Below, piece by piece: positions 54,643 through 62,716 of a stretch of DNA of 64,000 bases. Within the stretch, counting starts at the first letter, position 1; each line of letters opens with the position of its first letter. The stretch is from contig CM068839.1 in the NCBI GenBank assembly GCA_028554795.2, forward strand, positions 90,802,182 to 90,866,181. Direction: 5' to 3'. The DNA comes from Sinohyriopsis cumingii (Eukaryota > Mollusca > Bivalvia > Unionida > Unionidae). The notes under the pieces are model-generated. The model saw nothing but the letters and a program-made list of their open reading frames with translations. It had not been told where the DNA came from and made no database searches. The position numbers and the translations under genes were made by a program.

Positions 54643-55606
54643 GTGATCGAGGTGGTAATTGTGTATCCGCGGGGATCACCTGAAGTTGCTCGCGTGTGAA
54701 CCCACGCTGAGGAGCAGTTGAATCTAATCTGTAGATTGCGTTTCTCCCAGTTGATCTGGTTATGCTAGATATCTTATGTGTTGTAACGCTCCATATAGGA
54801 TCAGTTGCCCTTTTTTTTCCTCCTTCGAGTTCGCCGGGTTCGTATAAATACCTAACGGTGACATTACCCAGTAGTGGGGACGCTAGCGTCGTTGGCTGCG
54901 TTGAAACACGTTCACTGACGCGGGGTATATATTATTTTGTGATTGCATTTACAGGTCTCATGTTTGTTGTTCTGGTAATTTCATTATTCAGTGCGGCTAT
55001 CACGTTTGGCAGTCTTGCAACCCATTCACGAGATCTCGTATCGTAAATGAATTCCCTCGCGTACTGGTATCCGAATAATCTCTCAGCGAGTGTTCTATTA
55101 AATCGCTCAACAATTGCCTGATCCCGATGAATTTCAGTATGTCCTCGTCGTATGGTAACGTTATGCTGCTTTGTCAGTGATGACACCGCGCCCTGAAATT
55201 CTTTACCAGGATCAACTTGTAATAATCGTGGCCAGTTTAGAGGTCCTCGTTGATAAATTCGTTTAAACGCAGAGGCGACTTCGGACGCTGTTTTAGTCGC
55301 TAACGGTTCTGCTTCTTTGTATCTACTAGCAACATCAACTACTGTTAGCGCGTATTTGTATGTTTTTCTACGGACAGTATCATGAGGCAGGAATAGTATG
55401 TCAGCCTGATGAACTTCATTGGGGGTACTAACATCAAAATGTGCAAAGTTGATTTGTCGAGGTGGTGGTAAGTAGATTTGCCATATTGCTTGTTTTGACA
55501 GCCATTTTTTGGCAACCTCGCGTGTTACTGATGCCGCGTTGGCGAGTTTATTAATTGCTGAGTTACCTCTCCAGTATCCGGCCGGGGAATAATAAATCGC
55601 TTCCAT
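54635..55606 (-). pseudogene. Retroviral-type integrase, interrupted by one in-frame stop
   Basis: The intact 5' part (55606-54932, 224 residues) has the Polinton-specific N-terminus (YYSPAGYWRG...VAKKWLSKQAIWQIYLPPPR). It carries the catalytic D,D-35-E core: Asp69 in VHQADILFLP, Asp132 in LQVDPGKEF, Glu167 in AIVERFNRTL. A TAA at 54932-54934 ends it. In the same frame, sequence down to 54635 encodes what I recognise as the family's C-terminal domain (YLYEPGELEGGKKR, DPIW, RGFTREQLQV), so the stop splits one gene. The alternatives are a recent nonsense mutation, readthrough, or a naturally truncated integrase. Its end overlaps the convergent polymerase gene by 8 bp. It starts 9 bp after the phospholipase gene. 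Confidence 0.9.
54879..54890. repeat. Palindrome GACGCTAGCGTC
   Basis: A perfect 12-bp palindrome centred on GCTAGC, between the integrase stop and its C-terminal remnant. Related GCTAGC-centred palindromes occur at 45059-45072, 48085-48098 and 49291-49300. Confidence 0.85.
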
Positions 55607-55615
55607 TGTTATTAA

Positions 55616-56124
55616 TTATCCAGCGCCTAATGCTAATTTAGATTTCATCGCTGATCTTATTAACCAATTAGCGAGTGACTCCTTAAATGATTTATTTTTT
55701 ATGGCGCTTAGTGCATGAATTAATTTCACATCCGCGATATGCCTGTCTTGCAGATCTTTACTTCGATAAGCAACATCATGCATGTGACACGCTGCGTCGA
55801 TAGCGTTTATCGGATACTCTCCCGGTTTTGGTTTAGACTGTTCATCAAGTCTGATATCTAGTCGTGTCCCTGGACCGCAGTAATTGTATCCTGGGAGATG
55901 TTTTTCTCCGGGATATTTAGCCCAAGGGGTACCTGGAAGTCGTCCGAGGGTTGCTGCGATGTCACCTCCGCTGACTTTGTCAGGCTTTTTTTTTGAAATC
56001 TAAATTTTTTTGTGCCACATCGCGCACACTTACCAGAAAGTGCTTGTCTGTTATTTTTTGTTGTAATGGTTGTTAGATCATTCGTAGGGGTTTGTGCCTT
56101 ACACTTCACACAATATAGATCCAT
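55616..56124 (-). CDS. DUF5679 zinc ribbon fused to phospholipase-A2-like domain, via a frame change
   Basis: The first frame (ATG at 56124) gives MDLYCVKCKAQTP...CARCGTKKFRF, a DUF5679-type zinc ribbon with C5-x2-C8 and C33-x2-C36. At a run of nine A (plus-strand T at 55986-55994) the coding continues in the -1 frame. There I read GGDIAATLGRLPG, the calcium-loop motif YCGPGT, the catalytic-helix motif DAACHMHDVAY (His-Asp pair near 55775-55780) and a C-terminal WLIRSAMKSKLALGAG, ending at 55616. Fusion of the zinc ribbon to a parvovirus-like PLA2 domain is familiar from Polintons and adintoviruses, where PLA2 may aid membrane escape. The zero frame also runs on for about 35 unrelated residues to 55858. 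The A run is in phase as a slippery site (A AAA AAA). Confidence 0.82.
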
Positions 56125-56146
56125 AATTATTATTCCTTATATACAA
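56125..56146. promoter_or_regulatory. Divergent AT-rich promoter region
   Basis: Twenty-two bases separate the leftward DUF5679/PLA2 gene from the rightward ATPase gene. They read AATTATTATTCC and TTATATACAA on the plus strand, so both genes have AT-only sequence directly before the ATG. Confidence 0.45.
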
Positions 56147-56818
56147 ATGGAGATCACTGATTTTTCTGCGACGCGAAGGAAAGAACCAGTCAAGCATAAT
56201 TCCGCGCTACCAAATTCTATCAGAATGATCATCATAGGACCGTCAGGATCAGGTAAAACGCAACTGCTACTGAACATGATAATGAAGTGGATGAAATGGG
56301 ACAAACTATACTTGATAGCTCCGTCTGTGGATGATCAACGTTGTTATGATGTTATAAAAGATTTTAATGAGAGTGCAAAAGCGCTGAGTGAAGACGGCGA
56401 GGATGTTGTTGAATTTATAACTGATATTGAAGAAGCTCCGTCCGTGGAAGACCTCGACGGGGAAATAAATAACCTAGTAGTGTATGATGATGTGATGCTG
56501 GACAAGCAAAAAAATCCTGCAAGAATATTTTCACGAGGTCGTCATAAAAACACTGATGTGATTTATGTTACTCAGCGTTATACACAAATTCCAAAAGTAA
56601 TCAGGGATAACTGTAATCTTCTTGCGGTGTTTAATGGAGTTGATGTTCACACGCTGAGAAATATTCATCAAACCTGGTGTAGCGGCGATATGGATATTAA
56701 TAAGTTTAAGAATTTCTTTAGTCGCGCTCAAAGAAACCAGCACGGATTTGTGACAATAAATTTACACGACCCGCGGACACGATACCGCGTCGGCCTTGAT
56801 ACACTATTTGCGACATAA
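56147..56818 (+). CDS. Genome-packaging ATPase (FtsK/HerA, A32-like)
   Basis: I choose the ATG at 56147, giving 223 residues, because TATATACAA precedes it and MEITDF is followed by a coherent domain. The longer frame from 56012 runs across the divergent gene start. Motifs: Walker A GPSGSGKT (residues 31-38), Walker B LVVYDD (Asp114-Asp115), and the FtsK/A32-type segment IYVTQRYTQIPKVIRDNCN containing the sensor Gln. The C-terminus reads FVTINLHDP. These patterns define the Polinton/NCLDV packaging ATPases that pump DNA into the capsid. The length is typical. It is the last gene before the right TIR, and a hairpin follows its stop. Confidence 0.93.
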   Translation: MEITDFSATRRKEPVKHNSALPNSIRMIIIGPSGSGKTQLLLNMIMKWMKWDKLYLIAPSVDDQRCYDVIKDFNESAKALSEDGEDVVEFITDIEEAPSVEDLDGEINNLVVYDDVMLDKQKNPARIFSRGRHKNTDVIYVTQRYTQIPKVIRDNCNLLAVFNGVDVHTLRNIHQTWCSGDMDINKFKNFFSRAQRNQHGFVTINLHDPRTRYRVGLDTLFAT

Positions 56819-56831
56819 AAATGTTTTCTTA

Positions 56832-56846
56832 GGAATCGAAGATTCC
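56832..56846 (+). terminator. Hairpin GGAATC-GAA-GATTCC after the ATPase gene
   Basis: A perfect 6-bp stem with a GAA loop starts 13 bases after the ATPase stop and abuts the right TIR. It resembles the GAAACTC-GAA-GAGTTTC hairpins in loop and position. A role in termination or 3' processing is inferred. Confidence 0.45.
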
Positions 56847-56848
56847 CA

Positions 56849-57145
56849 TGGAAACTCATTTCGTAGAGCAGCAGAGGGGGCGCAAACTACACCTGATTTT
56901 TCGATGATACCTCACCGTGGAAATTATGTCGGATACGAGTCGGATTTATTGAAGTAACTCGCGTTATATCAGCGGAAATACAAAGCATTTCTGGAAATGC
57001 AAAGCATTTCTCAAGGACATTTTTTTTTGTCCTGTATTCTGAATAGAAGGGTTTATTTCGTCGAAATAAGCCCTCTATCGAGGAATAGTTTCCTGGAGGG
57101 GTTTATTGTGAAAATAGTTTCGGTCTGTTCGCCCCCTCTGCTGCT
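56849..57145 (-). repeat. Right terminal inverted repeat, 297 bp
   Basis: Exact-looking reverse complement of 40567-40863, including a run of nine T matching nine A. It ends CGCCCCCTCTGCTGCT. The inner 16-bp inverted copy of the terminus begins at 56867. Confidence 0.95.
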
Positions 57146-57150
57146 AATGC
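57146..57150 (+). repeat. Target-site duplication, right copy (AATGC)
   Basis: Directly follows the right TIR and equals the five bases before the left TIR. The host sequence continues ATTCTTTGACGGATAGTCC, which aligns with the left duplication arm near 1790-1810 in reverse complement. Confidence 0.7.
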
Positions 57151-57514
57151 ATTCTTTGACGGATAGTCCAATGTGTCAGTCATCGGTACCACAGTGAATG
57201 AAACAGTAATGTTTGCAAAGCAGAAATTATGCAAACCTTGATTATAAGATGATTTTTTTAAAAAATCCATTGCTTTTTTTTTTCTCCTTACTGGAAGTCT
57301 CGATAATTTGTATTAAATATTACATTTGATTAGCAGAAAGTTCTTTAAACCTTGATTTCTTTTATTAAAATATATATGTTTTCTGATAGAATTTGAGACA
57401 AAGCATTGTTACTAATTCATTTTTACTTGCCTGCGATTTATGTGACACTTTCTTGTATACGGTTCTTATCCTTTCGTATGGCACATGTTTCATTCAACGT
57501 GCGTAAGGGTTGTT

Positions 57515-57517
<3 letters not shown>

Positions 57518-57551
<34 letters not shown>
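57518..57551. repeat. (GT)n microsatellite
   Basis: Uninterrupted dinucleotide run at the outer edge of the right duplication arm. It corresponds to the CA run at 1438. Confidence 0.95.
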
Positions 57552-57554
<3 letters not shown>

Positions 57555-57833
57555 GTTGAACCATGTTTAACGATTAGCTTATTTACTTTCAAATTTGCAG
57601 TACAGACCCGTATGTGTCCTGCATAAGATGTTGTGTCAGTAAGCATTGTACAGCTTTCTCCATTTTTTCCTACATCTTTGTTAAACGAAATTATATTTCT
57701 ACAATTTCGATTACTTAACGAGGCAGGTAGAATCAAATTGCAAGTGACCTCTGCATTTATAGTGTAAATTTTTCTACGTGAATATTATTTTAAGTACATG
57801 TTGCCCGTATGTCAATTATTAAAATTCTCTGTG

Positions 57834-57864
57834 ATACATACATACATACATACATACATACATG

Positions 57865-57896
<32 letters not shown>

Positions 57897-57948
57897 TACA
57901 TACATACATACATACATACATACATACATACATACATACATACATACA
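57834..57948. repeat. (ATAC)n microsatellite with internal (CA)n
   Basis: A long tetranucleotide array with a pure CA stretch at about 57874-57893. The frames of 65-98 codons across it on both strands (Tyr/Ile/His/Thr or Met/Tyr/Val/Cys repeats) are translation artefacts. Confidence 0.95.
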
Positions 57949-60900
57949 AATTCCGATGGAAAGGTTTTTGTACTTTTCTGACCCTGAGAATCCCAGACAA
58001 TGTTTTCATTGACCATTCATTAAATGCTTGAACGCTCGCAAACAAAACTAATAAACGATAAAATGCCTTTGAAGAGGGAGACAAAGGATCATAACAAGAA
58101 GTTCCCAAGTTTATTAAATATTTAAGTAATCAACTTCACTCTCAATATCGTACTTAAAAATTTTTAAACATCGGTTATTTAACTGCTATAACAAAGATAG
58201 CTTTATGTCTGAGAAAAGTCTTTAGGTGTTTTCAACAAGACCACAGGACTACTATCTAAAACAGACATGTTCATTTTCAGCAATTGGCCACATTTTTTCA
58301 ATCATGTCAAACGTATAAATTGTTTGCGATTTATACTAACATATTTCCATTGTTAAATCTTAAACAGCTATTTCATATAATGGCGCACTACATGCTAATT
58401 TTAAGTCGAACATTGTTTTCAATAAATTATATTGTTGTTTTTGTTAAATTTTGTAGACTGGCGTTTATGAAGTTAATGAGATCTTCTGATTGCATTGCAC
58501 ACTTACAAGTATATACATCTTGCATTTACTAAAATGAAGTGCTTAATACATGCGTTCATTATACTGCGCTGTTTTGCATACCTGTTACGACTGACGTTGC
58601 TTACTTCATTGCTATGACCATTAAATGAAACATGTAACTCTGCATCTTTTATGAACTATTTGAATATATATTGTTTTGATGTTCGAGAAACAAACTGACA
58701 TATTTTTCTTTTGTATTTTAATTTGTAATTCAATTAGCTTTGACCAACCGTTTATCCCGTCCAACCTGTTATAAACAAACACGTATTATTTCTTGATACT
58801 AGTATTGTTGCTGTCATCTTAAACTCATACAATATTTATACAAATTCCCTGAAAACTGTCGAATTTAAGTAACGCTAACGGAACGTGAGCAATGCTTTGA
58901 ATCTGTGTATACGGATTCGTATAGGCGCATATTTACAGAATATGTTTAGTCTGTCGTTCCCCTTAACGTCTCACACGATATCTTTATAACTAGCTTTGCT
59001 TCTGCCTTTGACGCTGCAGATACCATCCGGTGCAAGGGCCACATAGTCAGTGCACAAACGTCGGGATTTTCAGCCATTATAACCATCTTCGATGTTCGCA
59101 GGTTCGCAGTATGAACTCACGCTATACTTAAATTAAAAGCCAAAAAAGAAAATGAGGCTCGACCAGGCACACGTTAGGAAAGCAATTGACTGGTAAAGCC
59201 TGACTATACAGAGCTCGATAACGAAGTAGTAGAGCAGTTTGCACAAAAAAATACATGACATCAACAAGGAATACAAAATCTGAGGTAGGAAAAGATATGC
59301 GTGTCCTTGGGATTGATTAGGGTAAAACATGGACGCAAATCAGATGGACATCGAAAACTAGAGTCACCCAAAACATCTTAAGCCAACACGCTAGGTGTTA
59401 GGATTAATTGCACTGTATGAACATCAGCAAAATGTATTACTCTGGGGGATTTTGTTTGAGATTGTTACCACAATGACAACGTGGCATTAATCGAAGAGCC
59501 ATCTGCTATAAGTACCCTCAAATCACTCGTCAAGGGACCCCCCAAAGTAAAAAACAGGAACAAAAGAACAGTTGGTGAATATGTGAGCAGGGGGCATGGT
59601 ATTTGTTAAAGTCGAAGAACGTGGTGGCGGATCTGTTGACGACCATGAAATGTATTGATATCAAATAAATTGACTACTTCCAAGCCAGTTATTCACCGCT
59701 ACAGGCTATATTTACGTGCCTGGTTGACAGTTTATTCACGCCTATTCTGATTATTTAAGCTTTAATATCACGCTTCAGGCAGAGGAGTTATAATTTCGCT
59801 ATACCCAGAATCTATAAGACTCATAAGGATTGACTCCCAAAAGAGATCAGCGAGGCTGAAAATTTCTTTATGGTAATGTGTATATATGCATCTAATATTG
59901 TAAATGCAATATGGTATAACATATCTTTCTGGTAAGTTGGTTGTATTATTTTCTTATATGTCATTAATACGTCATTAAAAAGGTAACAACTAGGGCATCA
60001 AAGTTAGTAATAACTATAGAACTCAGGACTTGGGATAGATAAAGCAATTAACTCAGCTAGATGTGTTTATAATTGCATCTTTTCTCTTTCGAGCTACAAT
60101 TGATCCATAAAACACATCTAACACGATGTAGACAATATGCAATGCATACTAAATAATTAGATGGTACATCTTTACTATTAAATAAATTATTGATATCAAA
60201 CAAACTGTCCGTCTCTTTCTCTTTCCAATCACATCAAAATTTAAATTTATAGTACTTGCTTAAATTATTTCGCCTGTCCATCATATTATGTCTGTGTACC
60301 TGTCTATCAGAATACTAATGAAGGCTTCTGAGGATAGAAATTTACAATCGATTTAAAGTTATACTTTTGTTGTTCAAACCTTTCCATTCAATTAATTGCG
60401 TTTCATTTCCTTATGCCCTCAGAGAAGAAGCAAAGAGGTATAGTGATGTATGGCTGTCAATATGTATGCCCATAACAAATCTGTTTGAGCACAATAGCAG
60501 AAAAATGAATAAATGTTGGCATGAAATAGTGTACCATATTTTATATATGTATGTATCGATTAAAAGCAGATCTCCCTTGCCCTAATTGAAGATTTGACAG
60601 CGATTGTTTAAGGGTCATGTTCTGAAGGCCTATGTTCTTACCATAATCGAAAATTGTATTAGCCGATCAGACAAAGTCGTATACCTTCGCATTTAGGAGA
60701 CTGAAGAGCATCAGTGTGTGCCGAACGATTTGATTTACGTTCAAATTTCTGAAAGCTGCATTTCTATTTGCTAATTCAAAGATCGCCAGAATACGACCCC
60801 AAATGGGGCAGCTATCATATCTTCACGCAGAACGGAGGAGATATGGTATCAATCAGATTTTATTACATAGCCGTTTAATCTTGCATGGCTTTTATGGTGT

Positions 60901-60963
60901 GCGATATAGATATTCAGTCTGTGGTTCTGTATTACACACTTAAATTTCTGTATCTTCCACCCA
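57949..60963. other. No gene seen
   Basis: AT-rich DNA. Frames up to 82 codons were examined and none has a recognisable motif or protein-like composition. Confidence 0.5.
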
Positions 60964-62389
60964 GTCTGCCACTATCATCATCATCATCATCATCATCAGT
61001 CTCATGACCTAGTGTGGTCGTTGAGGCACTGTGCTGCTGAATATCTGACCAGTTCCCTCCACTTGTCTCGATCATGTGCTAATACCTGTGTCTCCGCAAA
61101 ACTTTTCCTGGTTCATTCTGTGATGTTGTCCGTCCACATTGTTCTCTGTCTACCTCTCCTTCTGACACCCTGGACGCTGCCCTGCAGGACTGTTGTGGAT
61201 AGACTGTTGGCTCTAGTGACATGGCCATACCATTTCAGCTTTCTCTTTTTGACGGTGGTGAGGAGGTCCTCATATTGGCATACTTCGCCCCTGATGGTAT
61301 TATGCACTTCTTCTTTTGTGATGTTGTCCATGTAAGAGAAGCCAAGGATGGTTCTGTAGCATCTCATTTCAAGTGACTGGATTCTTTGTTGTAATTCTGC
61401 TGTCAGGGTCCATGCCTCACATGAGTACAAAACGACTGAGATGACTAGAGCTCGCAATAGTCTGATTTTAGTTTTCGGACAGATATTTTTGTCTCTCCAG
61501 ATGGGTCTTAGCTTTGACAAAGCTGCCATTGTTTGTGCTGCTCTTGACAAAATTTCTGCTCTTGATCCCTCTTCAGTGATTATGGAACCAAGATATTTGA
61601 ACTGGCTCACTGTTTCCAGTTCATGTCCTCTGACTTTAATCTTGGCTGAGATTTATTTGCCACTATTTGTCATCAGTTTTGTCTTCTCAGCGCTTATCTC
61701 CATGTCAAATCTGGAAGATGTTTCATCCAGGTTCTTCACTAAGGTGGCTAGCTCGTCTTCACTGCCTGCCAGCCCATCAATGTCGTCTGCAAAGCGGAGG
61801 TTGGTGATGTTACGCCCTCCAATGCTGACTGTCCCACAATGGTTTTCCAGGGCTTCGCTCTTGATCCGCTTTAAGTAGATGTTGAAAAGAGTGGGTGACA
61901 GGAGACAGCTTTGACGCACTCCCACTGTTGTCTGGAACCAGTCCCCAACAGCACCTTGGGCAATTACTGCACTGGTAGCCTTGGCGTACAGCTGCTTGAT
62001 GGTATTGGTTAGCTTTTGACCCATGTTATACTTCTTCATTGTGGCCCACAATGCCTCATGCAACACTCTGTCAAAGGCCTTTTTGAAATCTATGAACACA
62101 TGATAGATGTCTTCTTGGTGTTGCGAGTACTTTTCGCACAGAACCCTGAGATTGAATATTTGTTCTGTTGTGCTTCTTCCACTCCGGAACCCGGCCTGTT
62201 CTTCAGCGATTATTTCTTCTGCTTGTGGTTTCAGTCTGTTCAAGATGATCTTCAGCATTACCTTACTAGCATGGCTGATCAAACTGATAGTTCTGTAATT
62301 TTGGCACAGCTGGAGATTGCCTTTTTTTGGGAAGTGTTATAATCAGTGACTGGGTCCATTGTGTTGGCCATTCACCTGTCTGCCACTAT
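60964..62389 (-). mobile_element. 5'-truncated RTE-like LINE with 12-bp target-site duplication
   Basis: GTCTGCCACTAT stands at 60964-60975 and again at 62378-62389, bounding a 1,402-bp insert. On the minus strand the insert encodes the C-terminal half of a reverse transcriptase. Its 3' end is an (ATGATG)n tail, seen as CAT repeats at 60976-60999. Target duplication, 5' truncation and microsatellite tail together show insertion by target-primed reverse transcription. The copy is well preserved compared with the two LINE relics upstream, so it is probably younger. Confidence 0.85.
61113..62345 (-). pseudogene. Reverse transcriptase fragment of the LINE
   Basis: In one minus-strand frame: a SHASKVMLKIILNRL segment, EEQAGFRSGRSTTEQIFNLR, VFIDFKKAFDRV (first catalytic Asp), GVRQSCLLSPTLFNIYL and LRFADDIDGLAGS (catalytic Asp pair). 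A TAA follows at 61653-61655, and in the same frame FKYLGSIITEEGS, LYSCEAWTLT and LKWYGHVTRAN, an order typical of RTE-like elements that lack a separate RNase H. The N-terminal endonuclease is missing through 5' truncation, so the copy cannot transpose autonomously. Confidence 0.85.
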
Positions 62390-62675
62390 AGTTACAACTT
62401 AAAATAGTACATGTCCACTTATAAAATAACGGAATGATTTATTGCTATCCATTTTATATTATTAATAAATGCCAAGATCTTTTGTAATTATAAGAAATGC
62501 AGTTATATTGCTGAGAATTGCCGCTTTTGGCGCTGTTGATAATGAGAGAGTAACATAAGTAGCGAAGGGCAGTTTGGGTGCATTTCACGGTACCTAGGCA
62601 GAAACTTAGAGTTTGTCGAGGTGGGCAACACTATCTTGGACAACGAGTTCTCAGTTGAAGCTGGTTTTCAAAGAG

Positions 62676-62677
62676 AC

Positions 62678-62714
<37 letters not shown>
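62676..62714. repeat. (GA)n microsatellite
   Basis: Dinucleotide run, directly visible. Confidence 0.95.

Positions 62715-62716
<2 letters not shown>

Larger units (their letters stand above)
40567..57145 (+). mobile_element. Polinton/adintovirus-like integrated virus, 16,579 bp
   Basis: The boundaries are fixed by 297-bp TIRs that start with AG and end with CT, as in Polintons, and by a short flanking duplication. Inside are the hallmark genes: retroviral-type integrase, FtsK/A32-type packaging ATPase, adenovirus-like protease, double-jelly-roll major capsid protein, penton-like minor capsid protein and a DNA polymerase. The polymerase is unusual: instead of the long protein-primed PolB normal for Polintons there is a PolB-palm/SF1-helicase/HNH fusion. 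The element has no introns, very short intergenic spacing, and a base composition visibly less AT-rich than the host. No mismatch was seen between the two TIRs, which suggests recent integration, although two genes are interrupted. Confidence 0.93.
35065..57540. repeat. Right arm of the large inverted duplication, with two later insertions
   Basis: In reverse complement this matches 1440-5445 in the same block order. Two inserts absent from the left arm split it: a LINE (about 37930-40300) inside the minisatellite, and the 16.6-kb viral element (40567-57145). Homology resumes immediately after the element, at 57146-57540 (GTGTCAGTCAT, CAAAGCAGAAATT, AAAAATCCATTG, AAGTTCTTTAAA, TCTGATAGAAT, ending in the GT run). 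It contains no recognisable host gene. Confidence 0.8.

Noticed and set aside
56012-56146. N-terminal 45-residue extension of the packaging ATPase
   Set aside because: It crosses the start of the divergent DUF5679 gene and encodes a hydrophobic stretch foreign to the family. The ATG at 56147 has the usual context and gives a normal-length ATPase.
57798-58108. Frames of 65-98 codons on both strands with Tyr/Ile/His or Met/Tyr/Val/Cys repeats
   Set aside because: They are translations of the ATAC/CA microsatellite.
61012-61878. Plus-strand frames of 107-145 codons
   Set aside because: They are antisense shadows of the reverse-transcriptase gene on the minus strand.
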